The notes under the pieces were generated by a model. It made no database searches and had not been told where the DNA came from. It worked only from the letters and a program-made list of their open reading frames with translations. Source: JAKFDK01 sp036676195 (lineage in GTDB: Bacteria > Bacillota > Sulfobacillia > Symbiobacteriales > ZC4RG38). From it: a stretch of 52,130 nucleotides of DNA. Below, piece after piece: positions 31,269-39,067 of the stretch; the first letter of the stretch is position 1, and each line of letters begins with the position of its first letter. Location of the stretch: contig JAKFDK010000079.1 in the NCBI GenBank assembly GCA_036676195.1, positions 1 through 52,130 on the forward strand. The letters are read 5' to 3'. The position numbers and the translations under genes are program-made.

Positions 31269-34200
31269 GTGGCGGGTTTCGTGCACCTGCACGTCCACTC
31301 GCCCTTTTCCTTTCTGGACGGGGTTTCGTCCATTGACCGGCTGATGGAGGAGGCCGGTGCCCTGGGTCTGCCTGCCATGGCCCTGACGGACCATGACAAT
31401 GTCTGCGGGGCCGTGCGCTGGCAGCGGCGGGCCGAAGCGGCCGGGATCAGGCCGATTCAGGGGACTGAACTGACCCTGGAGGGCGGCTTTCACCTGACCT
31501 TGCTGGCTACCGGTCCGGGGGGGTATGCCAACCTCTGCCGGCTGCTCACCGCCGGACACCTGGGGGTGGTACCCACCGGCCGGGAGACCGCCTTGCGGCC
31601 GGACGACTGGGATACCCGGCGCCTGAGTCCCCGGTGCAGTTTTGCCGCCCTGGGCCTTTACAGCGGCGGGGTCATCGGCCTTTCCGGCTGCCGCCGGGGC
31701 GAAATTCCGGCATTGCTGCTGCAGAATCGCCGGGCTGAGGCCGAGGCGGCGGCCCACCGTTATCTGGCGGCGTTCGAACCGGGGAACTTCTACCTGGAAC
31801 TGCAGGACGGGCGGCGGCCCGGCGACAGTGGGCTGAACCGCGCCCTGGCTGAACTGGGTGCGCACCTGAAAATCCCGCTGGTGGCCACGGCGGACGTGCA
31901 TTACCGGACCCGCGAAGAGTTTCCGGTTCATGATCTGCTCACCTGTATCCGTACCCTGACCAGGCTGGATGACCCGCACCCAGAGCGGCGCCTGAACGCG
32001 CATAACTACCTGAAGCCCCCGGCGGAAATGGCGGCGGCCTTCCGGGATTATCCGGCGGCCGTTGCCAATACCCTGCGCATTGCCGAGCGCTGTGCGCCGG
32101 CCCTGAACCTGCAGCAGCGGCTGCACCCGGCCTTTCCGGTTCCACCCGGCCAGACGGCCGACGGCTTCTTGCGGGAGCTTTGCTTCCGGGGGGCACGGGA
32201 GCGTTACGGCCGCCTGACCCGGCCCATCCGGGACCGACTGGAGCACGAACTGAATATTATCAGCCAACTGGGCTTTGCCGACTATTTCCTGCTGGTCTGG
32301 GATGTCTGCCGTTATGCCCGGGAAAACGGCATCCGCTGCGCCGGCCGCGGCTCGGCCGCCGATTCGGCGGTGGCGTACTGCCTGCACATCACCGATGTGG
32401 ACTCCATCGGACGCGGGCTGCTGTTTGAGCGGTTCATGAGCCTGGAGCGGGCAGAGACGCCGGACATTGACGTGGACTTTGACGCCCGCCACCGGGACCG
32501 GGTCGCCGACTACGTGTATCGGCGGTACGGCTACGACCGGGTGGCGGCCGTTTGTACCTATAACACCTTTCAGGCCCGCTCGGCGGTCAGGGACCTGGGC
32601 AAGGCCATGGGCTTTCCCCCGGAAACCCTCGATTTTCTGGCCAAGCGCCTGCCCTGGTTCACGGGTGCGGCCGACATTGCCGAAGTGGCCGGGCGGCTGC
32701 CCGAACTGCGTACCAGCGGTATTCCCTGGGAGAAGCTTGGCACCTTGCTGCGTGCCTGCGCCCAGATTGCCGGGCACCCGCGCTTTCTGGGCACCCATCT
32801 GGGCGGGCTGGTGATTAGCCGCGAGCCGCTGGTGCAGGTCACCCCGCTGCAGTGGGCCGCCAAGGGCACCCCGGTTTGCCAGTTCGACAAGGAATATGTG
32901 GAGGATCTGGGCCTGGTCAAGCTGGACCTGCTCTCCCTGCGCACCCTGGGTGCCGTAGATGATGCCCTGCGGGACATCAACCGGGAGTCGGTGGTGGTGG
33001 ATTACGAGCGGATGAGCCTGGCCGACCGGCCGACCTACGAGCTGCTGAACAGCGGTCGCACCATTGGCGTGTTTCAGTTGGAATCACCGGCCCAGCGCGC
33101 CTTGCAGTCCCGGCTGGGTGCCAGCCACTTTGAAGATGTGGTGGCCAGCGTGGCCATTGTTCGCCCCGGCCCGATCAAGGGCAACATGGTGGAACCATTT
33201 CTGGCCCGGCGCCACGGCCTGGAGCCGGTGGTTTACCTGCACCCCAAGCTGGAGCCGATTCTGGCCAAAACCTATGGTGTGGTGCTGTTTCAGGAGCAGG
33301 TGATCGAGATTGCCACCACCATTGCCGGTTTTACCCCCGGTGAGGCTGACGCCCTGCGCCGGGTGATGACCAAGGCCAGAAATAAGGAAGACATGCTGGC
33401 GATCGGCAGCCGGTTCATCGAAAAGGCGATTGGCCAGGGCGTGGAACCGGCGGTGGCTGAGACCATTTTCGGCTACATTCAGGGCTACGCCAGCTACGGG
33501 TTCTGCGAGGCCCATGCCGCCGCCTTTGGCGCCACGGCCTACAAAACGGCCTACCTGGTGCGCCACCACCCGGCCGAATTCTTTGCCGCCCTGCTCTCGA
33601 ACCAGCCCATGGGCTACTACTCGCCCAATACGCTGGTCTGGGAGGCGCGGCGCAAGGGGATTACGATCCTGCCCCTGGATCTGAACGCCAGCCGTTATGA
33701 GTGGACGGTGCCGGCGCCGCAGACCACGCGCTGCGGTTTCAAGCAGGTAGCCGGCCTGGGAGAGAAAACTGCTGCCCTGCTGGTGGCCGAGCGGGAGGCC
33801 GGCGGACCGTTCCGGGGGCTGGCAGAGTTTGCGCGGCGGGTACCGGGAGCGGCCCGGGATGAAGTGGAAGCGCTGATCCTGAGCGGCGCCTTTGAACAGT
33901 TCGAGCCAAACCGCCGCGCCTTGCTCTGGCAATTGCCGCATGCCCTGGGCGCCGCCCGGACGGCGGCATCCGGCGGCCTGGCCCTGCCGTCTCCGGCGGG
34001 CAGCGTGGCCACCGTGCCGGATTTTACGGCCTGGGAGCGGTTTATCAAGGAATACCAGACCCTGGGCATCATGGCCGGTCCCCACGCCATGTCTTTTGCC
34101 CGGGAGCGCTTGCGGGCAGGGGGTTATGCCACCGCCGCCGAGGTCCGGCAGATGGAGCACGGTACGCCGGTACGGCTGGCCGGGCTGGTGGTCCGGCCCC

Positions 34201-34418
34201 ACCGGCCGCCGACCCGCAGCGGGAAGATCGTGGTGTTCATGATGCTGGAGGACGAGACCGACCTGATCGACGTCACCGTCTTTGAAGAAGTTTACCTGCG
34301 TTACGGGCAACTGATCTTCCAGGACCCCCGCCCACCCCTGGCAGTGTTTGGCCGGGTAGAGCACCGGGGCCGGGGTATGGCGGTGACGGCCTACCGCCTG
34401 AAAGAACTCTGGGAATGA
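31269..34418 (+). CDS. dnaE2: Error-prone DNA polymerase III alpha subunit, DnaE2 type
   Basis: A GTG at 31269 follows GGGAGG and gives 1,049 residues. The N-terminal PHP domain starts F-V-H-L-H-V-H-S-P-F-S-F-L-D-G. The polymerase core has G-R-G-S-A-A-D-S near residue 358, the two catalytic aspartates in P-D-I-D-V-D-F-D near 398-405, and the third in V-K-L-D-L-L-S-L near 551. All three catalytic acids are present, so it should be active. A helix-hairpin-helix region and an OB domain (V-R-L-A-G-L-V-V-R-P-H-R) complete it. Length and setting, in a LexA-controlled operon with an ImuB homologue, point to DnaE2, the damage-tolerant polymerase, rather than the replicative enzyme. Confidence 0.93.
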   Translation: MAGFVHLHVHSPFSFLDGVSSIDRLMEEAGALGLPAMALTDHDNVCGAVRWQRRAEAAGIRPIQGTELTLEGGFHLTLLATGPGGYANLCRLLTAGHLGVVPTGRETALRPDDWDTRRLSPRCSFAALGLYSGGVIGLSGCRRGEIPALLLQNRRAEAEAAAHRYLAAFEPGNFYLELQDGRRPGDSGLNRALAELGAHLKIPLVATADVHYRTREEFPVHDLLTCIRTLTRLDDPHPERRLNAHNYLKPPAEMAAAFRDYPAAVANTLRIAERCAPALNLQQRLHPAFPVPPGQTADGFLRELCFRGARERYGRLTRPIRDRLEHELNIISQLGFADYFLLVWDVCRYARENGIRCAGRGSAADSAVAYCLHITDVDSIGRGLLFERFMSLERAETPDIDVDFDARHRDRVADYVYRRYGYDRVAAVCTYNTFQARSAVRDLGKAMGFPPETLDFLAKRLPWFTGAADIAEVAGRLPELRTSGIPWEKLGTLLRACAQIAGHPRFLGTHLGGLVISREPLVQVTPLQWAAKGTPVCQFDKEYVEDLGLVKLDLLSLRTLGAVDDALRDINRESVVVDYERMSLADRPTYELLNSGRTIGVFQLESPAQRALQSRLGASHFEDVVASVAIVRPGPIKGNMVEPFLARRHGLEPVVYLHPKLEPILAKTYGVVLFQEQVIEIATTIAGFTPGEADALRRVMTKARNKEDMLAIGSRFIEKAIGQGVEPAVAETIFGYIQGYASYGFCEAHAAAFGATAYKTAYLVRHHPAEFFAALLSNQPMGYYSPNTLVWEARRKGITILPLDLNASRYEWTVPAPQTTRCGFKQVAGLGEKTAALLVAEREAGGPFRGLAEFARRVPGAARDEVEALILSGAFEQFEPNRRALLWQLPHALGAARTAASGGLALPSPAGSVATVPDFTAWERFIKEYQTLGIMAGPHAMSFARERLRAGGYATAAEVRQMEHGTPVRLAGLVVRPHRPPTRSGKIVVFMMLEDETDLIDVTVFEEVYLRYGQLIFQDPRPPLAVFGRVEHRGRGMAVTAYRLKELWE

Positions 34419-34422
34419 GCAG

Positions 34423-34461
34423 ACACCGGCCCCTCCGCTGAGCGGAAGGGCCGGTGTTTAC
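34423..34461 (+). terminator. Terminator of the mutagenesis operon
   Basis: ACACCGGCCCCTCCGCT and AGCGGAAGGGCCGGTGT form a stem of 16 or so pairs around a 4-base loop, followed by TTTA. It lies 5 bases after the dnaE2 stop and before a convergent gene. Confidence 0.82.
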
Positions 34462-34481
34462 GCACACACAGGGCAGCAACG

Positions 34482-34742
34482 CTACGCCGCGGCAGGAATC
34501 CGCACTGCAACCTGCGGCACACCGGCAGCGTTCACGCTCACCTGGGTCAGGACGGCACCGGTGGTCAGGGCGAGCAACCCGACTAGCAGATTGGCCAGAG
34601 TTTGCGCCTGTGTGGGCACACCGATTACCCCCAGGTTCCAGGTGACAGTCGCAGCTCCGGTAATGGCATCAAGGGTATACCGGTCAAACCGGGCTGCTCC
34701 CAACAGGCCCAGGAGGGCGATCAGAGTGGCGACTTGTGGCAC
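34482..34742 (-). CDS. Small hydrophobic protein, 86 residues
   Basis: A GTG at 34742 stands nine bases after GGAGG and gives M-P-Q-V-A-T-L-I-A-L-L-G-L-L-G-A. Two hydrophobic stretches, at residues 4-17 and about 46-70 (L-A-N-L-L-V-G-L-L-A-L), are separated by a polar loop with N-L-G-V-I-G-V-P. The C terminus repeats a V-x-V-R-I-P pattern. No family is recognised. The strong ribosome site supports a real gene. A palindrome at 34774-34793 lies 32 bases upstream. Confidence 0.65.
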   Translation of the reverse strand: MPQVATLIALLGLLGAARFDRYTLDAITGAATVTWNLGVIGVPTQAQTLANLLVGLLALTTGAVLTQVSVNAAGVPQVAVRIPAAA

Positions 34743-34773
34743 GATGCCTCGCCTCCTGCCGGATAGACTGGTT

Positions 34774-34793
34774 CTTAACTATGTTATGTTAAG
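34774..34793. repeat. Palindrome between divergent genes
   Basis: CTTAAC, eight bases and GTTAAG form a 20-base inverted repeat between the small hydrophobic gene and the split subtilase gene. On the minus strand the centre reads CATAACATA, which loosely resembles the -10 box of a sporulation sigma factor. It may be an operator or part of a promoter; neither is shown. Confidence 0.35.
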
Positions 34794-34943
34794 TCGGCGG
34801 CTGGCGGTTCTGCTCAGGGGTGAAAGAATTCGGCCAACCGCCATTCTGAATGGAAATAATTGCTCGAATAGAAAGGTAATGGTACTCTTGTCTTGACGGC
34901 GATCTCGGCGGGAGCTTCTCACCGATCTCAAGGAGGGATTTCG

Positions 34944-36686
34944 GTGCAATTACACACACCAGGCGAGAGCCCCGGCAGGCCGGGGGTGCTTCGCTGCTTT
35001 AGCCCCGGGCAGCTCCAGAAGGCAGACATGGTGCCGGTGGTAGTGGAGTTCCGGATGGCCCCGGTTGCAGTGTTCAAGGTGCGGAACCCCCAGGCCACGC
35101 ATACCGAGATCATGGCCTATGCCGAGAAACTTCGTGCGGCTCAGACCCAGTTCCTCAAGGGACTTGAGTTGCAGGGAACCGACGTTCGTCTGTCCAGCAC
35201 CGCCGCGGTGGAGGGGACTGGCCCCGCCGCCCGGAAAACGGCCATCCCGCATGAGTTTACCTACATTTTCAATGGGCTTGGCCTGTTAGTTCCCGGTAAC
35301 GCGGTCGAGCATCTGGCCGGCCATCCCCAGGTCAGGGTGGTTACCCATAACGCCGAGCGGGTGTATCTGCACCTGGACCACAGCGTTCCGTGGACGGGAG
35401 CGCCGCTGCTGTGGACACTCAAGGATGCTCAGGGTCGGCCGGTGACCGGCACGGGAGTGGTGGTGGCCGTGATCGACACGGGGGTGGATTACACCCACCC
35501 GGCCTTTGGCGGACACCCCGGTGCCCCGAACCCCAAGGTCATTCATGTCGCCTCCTTCACCGGTGAACCGGCCCCGGACAACTTCGGGCACGGCACCCAT
35601 GTGGCGACAATTGCCTGCGGGGATGTCTTCACCGGCACGGCCCGCGGCGACAGCCGGGTCCGCGGCATGGCCCCCGGGGCCAGTCTGATGTCGTATAAGG
35701 TATTGACCGCCTATGGCTCCGGCAGCGCCGCGAACATTATCCTGGCCATTGAAGATGCGGTCAAACGCGGGGCCCATGTGCTGAATCTATCGCTGGGCGA
35801 CCCGTCCGGTGATCCGCACAGCCCGGAGTCGGTGGCGGCCAACAATGCCATGCTGGCCGGCGTGATGGTCTGCTGCGCAGCCGGCAACTCCGGCCCGCAG
35901 CGCATGACGGTGGGCTCCCCCGGGGCTGCCGAGCACGTGCTGACCGTCGGGGCCAGTACCGACGATGGCGTGACCGCCCTGTTTGCCCGCCTGCTGGGTG
36001 AAGGCAAGGACCAGCGGCTCATTGAGACCCGGCTGATGTCCGGCTCCGCACCGCTGTCTGACCCACCGGTTGAAACGGCCTACATCGCCTGTGGGCGGGG
36101 ACGCAACAGCAGTGACTTTCCGGCGGCGGTCTCGGGAAACATTGCCCTGATCCGCCGCGGCGACAACACCTTCATGGAAAAGGCCAAGCTGGCCCAGGCC
36201 GCCGGTGCCACTGCCACCATCATTTACAACAATCAGCCGGGGAACTTTTTCGGCACCCTGAGCGATGCCGCCCCGGGCGAGCCGGCACTGGCGATTCCGG
36301 TGGTTTCGATCAGCAAGGAAGACGGGGACATGCTCCTGGCTGAGCCCCGCGATGACAGCGGCCTGTTCCGCCCTCGCCTGCTGCTTGACCCGCGGCCGGT
36401 GTCACAGCCGGATCGGGTGGCGGAATTCAGTTCCCGCGGGCCTACCCGTGACAACCGCATTAAACCTGACCTGTGTGCCCCCGGCGTGGACATTTATTCG
36501 GCCACCATTCTCCCGTCCATGGCCCCGCCGACCCCTGGCCTGAGCAACATGGCGGATGCCTCCGGCTATACTTCGGTCAGCGGCACCTCTATGGCCACTC
36601 CCCACGTGGCCGGTGCCTGTGCCCTGCTCAAGCAACTGCACCCTGACTGGGACCCCCTGACCATTAAAGCCGCCATGACAGTGTGA
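34944..36686 (+). CDS. Subtilisin-like protease (S8), 5' part of a gene split by the element at 36665-40117
   Basis: The GTG at 34944 is six bases after AAGGAGGG. The reading frame runs into the element and stops at TGA 36684-36686 after I-K-A-A-M-T-V. The catalytic triad is complete in this part: Asp178 in A-V-I-D-T-G-V-D, His216 in G-H-G-T-H-V-A and Ser549 in S-G-T-S-M-A-T-P-H-V-A-G. A protease-associated (PA) insert lies at about residues 370-470. There is no signal peptide (M-Q-L-H-T-P-G-E-S-P-G-R-P). The family's next conserved helix, A-L-M-N-T-A-R-P, and the domain after it are missing here and are found at 40110-40650 in the same frame. Joined, the two parts code for 753 residues. The element-bearing copy should not give a stable protease. 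Confidence 0.92.
   Translation: MQLHTPGESPGRPGVLRCFSPGQLQKADMVPVVVEFRMAPVAVFKVRNPQATHTEIMAYAEKLRAAQTQFLKGLELQGTDVRLSSTAAVEGTGPAARKTAIPHEFTYIFNGLGLLVPGNAVEHLAGHPQVRVVTHNAERVYLHLDHSVPWTGAPLLWTLKDAQGRPVTGTGVVVAVIDTGVDYTHPAFGGHPGAPNPKVIHVASFTGEPAPDNFGHGTHVATIACGDVFTGTARGDSRVRGMAPGASLMSYKVLTAYGSGSAANIILAIEDAVKRGAHVLNLSLGDPSGDPHSPESVAANNAMLAGVMVCCAAGNSGPQRMTVGSPGAAEHVLTVGASTDDGVTALFARLLGEGKDQRLIETRLMSGSAPLSDPPVETAYIACGRGRNSSDFPAAVSGNIALIRRGDNTFMEKAKLAQAAGATATIIYNNQPGNFFGTLSDAAPGEPALAIPVVSISKEDGDMLLAEPRDDSGLFRPRLLLDPRPVSQPDRVAEFSSRGPTRDNRIKPDLCAPGVDIYSATILPSMAPPTPGLSNMADASGYTSVSGTSMATPHVAGACALLKQLHPDWDPLTIKAAMTV
36665..36672 (+). repeat. attL core: left 8-bp direct repeat TAAAGCCG
   Basis: The 8-base repeat lies in codons ATT-AAA-GCC-G of the subtilase gene. 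The identical 8 bases occur at 40110-40117 as CCT-AAA-GCC-G, in the frame of the C-terminal fragment. The neighbouring bases differ on both sides (T versus C before, C versus T after), so exactly 8 bases are shared. Such a short core suits serine recombinase crossover. Confidence 0.85.
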
Positions 36687-36704
36687 TACCAAACCCGCTA
36701 AACT
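36675..36704 (+). promoter_or_regulatory. Predicted recombinase promoter at the left end of the element
   Basis: ATGACA (36675-36680), an 18-base spacer and TAAACT (36699-36704) resemble the main sigma factor boxes (one and two mismatches). It starts 3 bases inside the element from the attL core. After excision it would lie beside attP in the circle, facing the recombinase gene. The prediction is moderate. Confidence 0.5.
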
Positions 36705-36742
36705 GCGGCCAGAGCGGGGTGAGGGACTTGTTCCAGGGGGCA

Positions 36743-38329
36743 GTGATTCACCCGGAGAAGGTGGCTGTGTACATCCGCTGGTCCACCGATGAGCAGGGTG
36801 AGGGCTCCACGCTGGCGATCCAGCGGGAGGCGTGCACGGCCTATGCGGTCAGCCAGGGCTGGGTGGTCAGGGATGAACTGGTGTTTGTGGACGATGGCTG
36901 GTCCGGGGGCAACATGGAGCGCCCGGCCCTGGCCCGGCTGCGCCGGACGGTGCAGGCCGGACTGGTGGACTGTGTGGTCGTGTATAAGATCGACCGCCTC
37001 TCCCGCAATGTGGTGGAGATGGTGCAGCTCGTGCTGCAGGAGTGGGACGGCCGCTGCTACGTTAAGTCAGCCCGGGAGAACATTGACACCACCCAACAGC
37101 AGGGCAAGATGTTCTTCTACCTGTTGACCAGCTTTGCCGAGTGGGAGCGCAGCACCATTCGGGAACGCACCCATGCCGGCAAGCAGAAACGCGCCCAGGC
37201 CGGTTACTTTGCCGGTTCAGCCCGGCCTTACGGCTATGCACGGGGCGAGACCCCCGGCAGCGTGGTGGTGGCGCCCCATGAGGCTGATGTGGTGCGGATG
37301 ATCTACAGCGAGTATGTGAAGGGCCGGGGGGCCAACGGGATCGCCAAGTGGCTGAACACGCAGGGCATTCGTTCCCGGACCGGCGGCTTCTGGCGGGAAC
37401 AGACGGTCTGGCAGATCCTGCGTAACCCCGCCTACCTGGGCATTTCGGTCTGGGGTGCCTGCACCGAACTGGGCCGTAGCCGCCGTCCGGGCCAGCCCAG
37501 ACGGGTCCGCAACCCCGAGCCCAAAGTGGTGGTGGAGAACGCCTGGGTGCCGCTGGTAGACAGCGAGACGTGGCACCTGGTGCAGACCATCATGAAGGAG
37601 AAGCCGGTGGTCGGACCGGGCCAGGCGCCCCGGGCACTGCAGGCGCCGGCGCTGCTGACCGGCCTGGCCGTCTGCGCCGGTTGTGGTTCAGGCATTAAGT
37701 ATCGCAAGCCGCAGGGGGCCCACAAGCACGGGGATTACCTGTGCATGGGCCGCCACCGCAAGGGCACGGCCTACTGCACCGCCGCCTTCATGGCTGCCCC
37801 CCTGGTGGATCGGATTGTGGTGGACAAGCTGCTGAACCTGTACGGGGACCGGGTGCAGCGTGAGGCGTACATGGCCGCCTTCACCCGGGAACTGACGGAG
37901 CAGACGCGGGCGGTTGGCCTGGCCCTGCAGGCGGTGGAGCAGCGGGCCGCCGGCCTGGAAGCAGAGGATGCCCGCATGCGCCGGGAGTATCGGGCCCAGC
38001 GCCTGACCATTGCGGAGTACCGCAGGCTGCTGGGCGACCTGGAGCAGGACCACCGGGAGCTGCAGCAGGAGCGGGAGCGGCTGGCGGCCCGCCTGCAGGA
38101 ACTGCAGGCCCTGGGGGAAGCGCAGCGGGGTTATCTGCAGCCCCTGGCGGATCTGGACCGGTGGCATGAACTGGGGGACACCGGGCGCAAGCAGATCCTC
38201 CGGCGTTTCGTGAAGACGATCCGGCTGATCCGGCGCAGCCGGCCTGACCCGGTGGAGGTGGAGATCGTATGGCGAATCGACTGGCCAGACCGAGTGGAAG
38301 TGCAGGAGTGCATTCTGGCGGCGGACTGA
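36743..38329 (+). CDS. Large serine recombinase of the element
   Basis: The chosen GTG at 36743 gives 528 residues and places the nucleophile Ser14 in Y-I-R-W-S-T-D-E-Q. Other GTG or TTG codons between 36719 and 36767 remain possible. The resolvase domain shows Y-K-I-D-R-L-S-R-N and a helix with E-W-E-R-S-T-I-R-E-R. The recombinase domain has Y-G-Y-A-R-G, G-I-A-K-W-L-N-T-Q-G-I-R-S-R and W-R-E-Q-T-V-W-Q-I-L-R-N-P-A-Y-L-G. A zinc ribbon (C-A-G-C-G-S-G-I-K-Y then Y-L-C-M-G-R...Y-C) and a coiled coil of about 90 residues rich in E, R, Q and L complete a typical large serine integrase or Cis-type recombinase. All expected motifs are intact, so it should cut and rejoin the two TAAAGCCG sites. A directionality factor would be needed for excision. 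Confidence 0.95.
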   Translation: MIHPEKVAVYIRWSTDEQGEGSTLAIQREACTAYAVSQGWVVRDELVFVDDGWSGGNMERPALARLRRTVQAGLVDCVVVYKIDRLSRNVVEMVQLVLQEWDGRCYVKSARENIDTTQQQGKMFFYLLTSFAEWERSTIRERTHAGKQKRAQAGYFAGSARPYGYARGETPGSVVVAPHEADVVRMIYSEYVKGRGANGIAKWLNTQGIRSRTGGFWREQTVWQILRNPAYLGISVWGACTELGRSRRPGQPRRVRNPEPKVVVENAWVPLVDSETWHLVQTIMKEKPVVGPGQAPRALQAPALLTGLAVCAGCGSGIKYRKPQGAHKHGDYLCMGRHRKGTAYCTAAFMAAPLVDRIVVDKLLNLYGDRVQREAYMAAFTRELTEQTRAVGLALQAVEQRAAGLEAEDARMRREYRAQRLTIAEYRRLLGDLEQDHRELQQERERLAARLQELQALGEAQRGYLQPLADLDRWHELGDTGRKQILRRFVKTIRLIRRSRPDPVEVEIVWRIDWPDRVEVQECILAAD

Positions 38330-38349
38330 GGGAACACGCGCACACAAGC

Positions 38350-38385
38350 GGGGCCCGGCCTGATGGCCGGGTCCCGGGTGTTTTT
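38350..38385 (+). terminator. Terminator after the recombinase gene
   Basis: GGGGCCCGGCC, TGAT and GGCCGGGTCCC form a strong stem, followed by GGGTGTTTTT. It lies 20 bases after the recombinase stop, so the short gene at 38419 would need read-through or its own promoter. Confidence 0.8.
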
Positions 38386-38418
38386 CCGGTAGGTAACTTG
38401 GCGGGAGGTGCCGGTGCG

Positions 38419-38586
38419 ATGGCCAGGCCAAAGCAGGCCCGAGTGGCGGCGGTGGTGACCCACCGGTTCGAGTATGACCCTGCGGCAGTGGCTGACGGGG
38501 TGCAGGTCTGGACCTGTTTGCTGGCTGAGGCTCTGCGGCGCCGGATGGCCGGTACCGCCCCGCCGGGGCGCCGCCGCCCGGCATAG
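38419..38586 (+). CDS. Small basic protein in the element, 55 residues
   Basis: ATG at 38419 follows GGGAGG by ten bases. The product begins M-A-R-P-K-Q-A-R-V-A-A-V-V-T-H-R-F-E-Y and ends in an arginine-rich tail (R-R-R-M...G-R-R-R-P-A). It is small and basic and lies just after the recombinase gene, as recombination directionality factors often do, but no known factor is recognised. That role is only a proposal. Confidence 0.55.
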   Translation: MARPKQARVAAVVTHRFEYDPAAVADGVQVWTCLLAEALRRRMAGTAPPGRRRPA

Positions 38587-38612
38587 CCGGCAGGGGCAAC
38601 AAGAGACGGAAC

Positions 38613-38786
38613 TCACCCACGGGCCGGCAGGCGTAAACCCAGCAGGTGGCGCAGCCGGTGCAGGTGCCGGGCGACGGCCCCCACGGCAACGCCCCGGGGG
38701 GCAGGCTCCCAGGTGAGTGGCTGCCAGACGACCCGGCCGGTGGAGTCCACGGTTCGCTCCAGTGCGCAAAAGCGGATACGGAACAC
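38613..38786 (-). CDS. Small protein in the element, 57 residues
   Basis: A GTG at 38786 with AAGGAG a few bases before it opens M-F-R-I-R-F-C-A-L-E-R-T-V-D-S-T-G, then W-Q-P-L-T-W-E-P and a basic, leucine-rich C terminus (R-H-L-H-R-L-R-H-L-L-G-L-R). It is read opposite to the recombinase and is the last gene of a possible three-gene unit with 38891-39067 and the GAF gene. Unrecognised; the size and charge also suit a DNA-binding accessory factor. Confidence 0.5.
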   Translation of the reverse strand: MFRIRFCALERTVDSTGRVVWQPLTWEPAPRGVAVGAVARHLHRLRHLLGLRLPARG

Positions 38787-38890
38787 CCCCGCTCCTTAGA
38801 CTGGGCCGGGTGCCAGGGGAATATGCCCGCAAATGGCATGGGCGGCGACTGCTGTCACCGCCCATGATTATGCGCCTGGAGCCTGCCTTG

Positions 38891-39067
38891 TTATCCGGAC
38901 ACCTCACGCAGTTCCCGTAACATGTGGCGCAGGATCCGCCGGCCCACCCTGGGGCGCTTGGCCCGCTCCACGCTGACCGTGGTGGTGCCGGTGACCCGTT
39001 CCACCGCCGGGGCCTCCCCGTTGGACACAAACGTGACTTCCTGGAACGTCACCTTGTCCCTTTTCAA
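38891..39067 (-). CDS. Small protein coupled to the GAF gene, 58 residues
   Basis: A TTG at 39067 overlaps the GAF stop (TTGA) and lies after GGGAGGTGGG, so translation is coupled. The product begins M-K-R-D-K-V-T-F-Q-E-V-T-F-V and has a basic C-terminal helix (R-V-G-R-R-I-L-R-H-M-L-R-E-L-R-E-V). No family is recognised. It probably acts with the GAF protein or, like its neighbours, in element control. Confidence 0.6.
   Translation of the reverse strand: MKRDKVTFQEVTFVSNGEAPAVERVTGTTTVSVERAKRPRVGRRILRHMLRELREVSG

Noticed and set aside
30837..32798. A 653-codon minus-strand frame opposite dnaE2
   Set aside because: The plus strand has complete PHP and polymerase motifs; the minus frame is a by-product of GC-rich codons.
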